Shown: piece after piece, positions 61,231 to 64,000 of the stretch
Layout of the letters: the number at the start of each line of letters is the position of its first letter
Numbering within the stretch: position 1 is the stretch's first letter
Source of the DNA: Candidatus Methanomethylophilaceae archaeon
GTDB taxonomy: Archaea; Thermoplasmatota; Thermoplasmata; Methanomassiliicoccales; Methanomethylophilaceae
Length of the DNA stretch: 64,000 nt
Direction: 5' to 3'
Assembly: GCA_944320495.1 (NCBI GenBank)
Contig: CALUHR010000001.1
Coordinates: 21,697 to 85,696, forward strand
The notes under the pieces: generated by a model
Told to the model about the DNA's origin: nothing
The model's database searches: none
The model's input: the letters and a program-made list of their open reading frames with translations, nothing else
Made by a program: the position numbers and the translations under genes

Positions 61231-62247
61231 ATGGGATGGAAAACCTATGCTATCCTGGCGGCCGCGGTCATTGCCATCGTCGTGACCGCCGTCGCTCTAT
61301 GGCCGGAAGACGGGGGCGATTCTCACGACCGTACCCCTCAGGACGTGTCATTGGACGTGAGGGAGGATCTCCGTGCCGGGGATTGGATGGACTTCGAATA
61401 CCGGTTCCCAGACCTTTTGGACATGTCTATGCCTGTGAGGGTGACCGTCACATCGGTTGATGAGAACGGGGTGAGGATCGTCGCCGAGGCAGGCGGGAAG
61501 ATAATCGCCGATGAGTACATGGACACGACTTCCGGATCATCCACCGAAACAGAGTATCTGGGAGAGGAGGCGATAGACACGGTCTATGGGTACGTGACTT
61601 GTCAAAAGTTCCTCGAGACGGACGAGGGCGGGACAGTTACTGCATGGTACTTGGATGGGATGGTGATGAAGATAGACGGGACCTACGACGGGATGAGATG
61701 CGTCATAGACCTCAAGGAATGTTCCTTCGTCACTCCCGTTAGTCCGGATGAGGTCGTGTCCGACGGGTCGATGTTCTTCTACGACGGGTCTTCCGACACG
61801 TTCACCGGGAGCTTCGACGTCTTCGACCAGAGCATGATAATGACTCTGCATGTCAATGAACAGGACTCTGCACGCGGACCCACCATCGACGTCCAGTACA
61901 ACATCGACCTATACGGAACCGGCGAACTGATTCCCTCTTCGATAAGGGTGGAGACCGTCGGTTCCGGGGACATCGACATGATAGGTCACAAACCAGCTAC
62001 TGGTCAGGAGTTCGACAAAAATCCGGGCATGACCGTGGTCAACAACTCCAACACCGCACAGGAGATCTACTCCGTTGAGTTCAGCGGATTCGGTCAGACG
62101 GACTACCTGTCTCTCGGCGGCATGGACTCGTTCTACTTCTTCGGGGAACGTGGTGCCAGAATCGTCGGGGAGGTCTCGGTGTCCACGCCTCAGGGCGAGG
62201 AGACCGTGATGTTCACACTGACGGTAGCTGCAGGGATTACCGGATAA
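61231..62247 (+). CDS. Membrane-anchored extracytoplasmic protein of unknown function
   Basis: A 338-residue protein with an uncleaved-looking N-terminal helix (TYAILAAAVIAIVVTAVALW, residues 5-24) and a soluble acidic ectodomain rich in beta-strand patterns (MDFEYRFPDLLDMSMPVRVTVTSVDENGVRIVAEAGG). Two Cys (about 129 and 152) could form a disulfide. No recognised family. It is the only gene in the window that ends in TAA, and its base composition is a little less GC-rich than its neighbours, which may hint at a different origin. Confidence 0.6.
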   Translation: MGWKTYAILAAAVIAIVVTAVALWPEDGGDSHDRTPQDVSLDVREDLRAGDWMDFEYRFPDLLDMSMPVRVTVTSVDENGVRIVAEAGGKIIADEYMDTTSGSSTETEYLGEEAIDTVYGYVTCQKFLETDEGGTVTAWYLDGMVMKIDGTYDGMRCVIDLKECSFVTPVSPDEVVSDGSMFFYDGSSDTFTGSFDVFDQSMIMTLHVNEQDSARGPTIDVQYNIDLYGTGELIPSSIRVETVGSGDIDMIGHKPATGQEFDKNPGMTVVNNSNTAQEIYSVEFSGFGQTDYLSLGGMDSFYFFGERGARIVGEVSVSTPQGEETVMFTLTVAAGITG

Positions 62248-62257
62248 TACTGAAAAT

Positions 62258-62283
62258 GCCGGCATCCGTAGGGGGATGCCGGC
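62258..62283. terminator. Bidirectional hairpin between convergent genes
   Basis: GCCGGCATCC-6-base loop-GGATGCCGGC is a perfect 10-pair stem in the 64-base gap between the convergent genes. Confidence 0.7.
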
Positions 62284-62311
62284 GGAATAAACGGGAACAC
62301 CCGGTGGACGG

Positions 62312-63307
62312 TCAGTCCATTGCCGAGTTTATCGCAATTTCCCCTATGTCCATGGAGTACTCGGCGATCCTCTTGACGGAGCTGGCGATGAGCTCCGCTG
62401 CCATAGCGGACTTGCCAGTGAGGTCGTCGGCCATCGCGCTGATGTCCCTGGAGCGTCTGACGAGGTCCTCCCCGCGCTCGATGCATGCGTTGGCCTTGTC
62501 CATGTCCTTGGATGACCAGGTACCGACGGAGTCGACCATCAGGGTGATGACCTCCCTGCCGGTGGAGAGTATGTCGTCGTCCAGGCTGCTGGGGTCATCG
62601 ATAAGAGGCCTCAGGTTGGATGCGAGAAGCACGGCGTGGTCACCGATCCTCTCGAGGGCGCGGCTGATGCTGCCGCAGCGGGAGATCTCGCAGAGGTCCA
62701 TGCCCATGCGGCGGGAGATGGTTATGTCCTTCTGGTGGATGTTGACCTGGCGTGAGATGAGCCAGTCTATCCTGTCCACCTCGCGGTCCCTGTCGGACAT
62801 GCCGTCCAATAGTCTGATGTCCTTGTTTTCGAGGCCGTCCATGGTGTCGGTCAGCATGTTGCGAACGAGCACCTTCATCCTCTCGACGGATTTGGCAGGC
62901 TTCATCTCGCCCTGGTCCATAAGGTCCTTGATGACGATGCTGTTGTCGCTCTCTTCCATTATCTCCAGACCGATGGCGGTCTGTGCGAAGGAGGAGGCGG
63001 CAGAAGCGGCCATGCTTGAGAGTCCCGATTCCGATTTGAGCACGATGGAGTCATGTCCCGCGATGTATGCTCCGACGAGCTTCCTGTAGAGGAAGTCCCT
63101 GTCGGTGATACCGTCAGCCTCGATGACCTTGACGGAAGCCGCGGATGCGGTCTGCTCCCCGCCGGGGTAAATCACCATGCTGCCGTCAGGCTGGGGCTGC
63201 AGTCCGACGGTGTCGTTCTTCTTCAGTCCGACGGAATCGGCCCAGTCCTTCGGCAGCGTGATCATGAAGGAGGAGCCACCGGTAATCTGAATCTTCCTTA
63301 GGTCCAT
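62312..63307 (-). CDS. phoU: PhoU-family regulator with N-terminal AbrB/SpoVT domain
   Basis: A 331-residue protein. Residues 1-45 form an AbrB-like DNA-binding hairpin (RKIQITGGSSFMITLPKDWADSVGLKKND), and the rest two PhoU three-helix units (SCGSISRALERIGDHAVLLASNL with the E-R-I-x-D-H motif near 220, and SVKRIAEYSMDIGEIAINSAMD at the end). AbrB-PhoU fusions are common in archaea and regulate phosphate uptake. ATG 63307 is chosen with GGGAG upstream; the Met at 63337 would lie inside the TATA region. A PstS-like gene follows divergently. The stop is TGA. Confidence 0.88.
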   Translation of the reverse strand: MDLRKIQITGGSSFMITLPKDWADSVGLKKNDTVGLQPQPDGSMVIYPGGEQTASAASVKVIEADGITDRDFLYRKLVGAYIAGHDSIVLKSESGLSSMAASAASSFAQTAIGLEIMEESDNSIVIKDLMDQGEMKPAKSVERMKVLVRNMLTDTMDGLENKDIRLLDGMSDRDREVDRIDWLISRQVNIHQKDITISRRMGMDLCEISRCGSISRALERIGDHAVLLASNLRPLIDDPSSLDDDILSTGREVITLMVDSVGTWSSKDMDKANACIERGEDLVRRSRDISAMADDLTGKSAMAAELIASSVKRIAEYSMDIGEIAINSAMD

Positions 63308-63756
63308 ATGCTCCCTACCGGATTTCATCTTTATCATTATAAAGATAATTAATAGAGTATATATTATAATATATTGACTATATATTCATCAAGGAATCAA
63401 GAGCACAACATATCGGGATGATCGAATCGGATTTTGCAAAGGTCATGTATATGCACTTATCAACGATTATGTCCGATATTATCTCAGGAACCATTATCCA
63501 TTATAGAGTCCAATATGATTTGAAAATACAGAGAATGGTACACAGTTGGATTAGATACCATAATGATAATAGAAAAATATCCACAAATATCTGATTTATT
63601 TATAAACAACGGATCTCGCTTATAAAACCCAATATGTATTCTAAGTACAATATGTATAATTACATATTATCTATATCTATACAAATAAATCAATATAATA
63701 AATCGGCTAACTATATACCAAGAACCGAGGTAGCGGGATATTGAGGTGTCACTACC
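63308..63756. promoter_or_regulatory. Long AT-rich divergent promoter region of phoU and pstS-like genes
   Basis: 449 bases without a plausible gene. The AT content is far above the rest of the window, with many TATA-like runs (CTTTATAATG near 63333 toward phoU; TATATATTATAATATATTG near 63357-63376; TATAATTACATATTA near 63653). A ribosome site GAGGTG (63744-63749) precedes the TTG at 63757. This is likely a phosphate-responsive control region; the regulator would be the adjacent AbrB-PhoU protein. Confidence 0.55.
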
Positions 63757-64000
63757 TTGGACAAAAAGATAACCGCAATCATTGTGGTCGTCATCATAAT
63801 CGTTGCAGCCGCTGCCGTCTATGTAGGCTTCGGAGGAAGCAACGACGGAAACGATGATGGCAACTCTGATGTTCATGCCGTCACCCTCGATGGTGTCGTC
63901 GCTTCCGAGGACAACGTCCTCAACGGAACCTACCCCATCCAGAGGAACCTGATCGTCTGCACCCTTGGCGAGCCCACCGGCAACGTCAAGAACTTCATCG
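63757..64000 (+). CDS. PstS-like phosphate-binding protein, start only (truncated by window end)
   Basis: Reading from TTG 63757 (SD GAGGTG seven bases before; an in-frame TGA at 63742 excludes an earlier start) gives 81 codons. A membrane helix (ITAIIVVVIIIVAAAAVYVGF, residues 5-25) and an Asn/Asp/Gly-rich linker are followed by LDGVVASEDNVLNGTYPIQRNL and GEPTGNVKNFI. These last segments match the C-terminal part of PstS, not its N-terminus, so the usual first 200 residues of the binding protein appear to be absent. It may be a small anchored remnant or accessory of the phosphate system. Confidence 0.6.
   Translation, partial: MDKKITAIIVVVIIIVAAAAVYVGFGGSNDGNDDGNSDVHAVTLDGVVASEDNVLNGTYPIQRNLIVCTLGEPTGNVKNFI

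Noticed and set aside
1..64000. Random T-to-C sequencing errors as the cause of missing stops
   Set aside because: Eighteen errors all falling on the first base of a stop, with none noticed as lost motifs elsewhere, is implausible. A systematic base-calling artefact at modified T in some TGA contexts is not fully excluded and needs raw reads.
1..64000. Frameshifts at gene ends as the explanation
   Set aside because: I looked at the alternative frames at several sites (2283-2323, the pilin end at 10070, the ykgJ/hydrolase junction); they gave no consistent stop, whereas CGA occurs in the correct frame each time.
1..64000. CGA is merely a rare Arg codon
   Set aside because: Rarity alone explains its absence inside genes but not its presence at precisely the gene ends that lack other stops.
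1..64000. CRISPR arrays, insertion sequences or prophage
   Set aside because: No regularly spaced direct repeats, transposase-like proteins or phage genes were seen on either strand.

Overview
This window looks like a GC-rich euryarchaeal genome fragment, most likely Thermoplasmata and probably the Methanomassiliicoccales. The support is an archaeal gene set: pelota, a proteasome beta subunit, the FttA/aCPSF1 termination nuclease, SRP54, TrmY, HMG-CoA reductase, archaeal phosphoglycerate mutase, IorAB with two PaaK ligases, a coenzyme B12-type ribonucleotide reductase and archaeal TATA boxes. There is also no TAG stop anywhere, as expected in a lineage that reads TAG as pyrrolysine. The order-level assignment is inference; no mcr or pyl gene lies in the window.

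The main observation is about translation termination. Of about 60 complete gene ends I could place, 41 end in TGA, 1 in TAA and none in TAG. Eighteen have no canonical stop where the protein should end, and each has an in-frame CGA exactly there. I walked about 7,000 codons in 16 genes by eye and found no CGA inside any of them. Reading CGA as stop separates apparent fusions (pelota with a homocitrate synthase homolog, a methyltransferase with a zinc-ribbon protein), makes convergent genes meet end to end, and gives the usual short overlaps in operons, for example CGATG in place of TGATG at purB. I therefore annotate CGA as a termination signal. Whether it is a reassigned codon, an unassigned codon, or a C-to-U edited UGA cannot be told from DNA.

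Layout. 1-8800: pelota end, a homocitrate-synthase-like protein without its catalytic residues, a winged-helix regulator, and a paaK/ACT/SelB-like cluster on the minus strand, then small methyltransferase, zinc-ribbon, YkgJ and hydrolase genes. 8800-18000: apgM, two pilin-like genes, a U32 peptidase, and a five-gene operon with a secretion ATPase and TadC. 18000-23200: nrdJ, a nicotinate phosphoribosyltransferase and an alcohol dehydrogenase. 23300-31000: proteasome beta, FttA, a large surface protein, rubrerythrin and a TPR protein. 31000-36500: N-acetyltransferase, a membrane protein, HMG-CoA reductase, pheT and a peroxiredoxin. 36480-42960: a tightly coupled minus-strand operon srp54-trmY-DUF2116-PPAT/DUF84-glcD-etfB-etfA.

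43000-50500: a coiled-coil protein, purB, and three tandem MFS paralogs with a tRNA-Leu between the second and third. 50700-56300: a MATE exporter, iorAB, cytidine deaminase, a short FtsZ-like protein and a ribbon-helix-helix regulator. 56252-56687: a regulatory region packed with GTCGGAC/GTCCGAC motifs. 56700-64000: leuS, nitroreductase, GNAT, a UbiX-like flavoprotein, a membrane-anchored protein, a PhoU-family regulator, a long AT-rich spacer and the start of a PstS-like protein cut by the window end.

Metabolically, IorAB plus the two PaaK enzymes and the ACT protein suggest interconversion of aryl-2-oxoacids, aryl-acetyl-CoA and arylacetates. EtfAB with the GlcD-type flavoprotein suggests oxidation of a 2-hydroxyacid.
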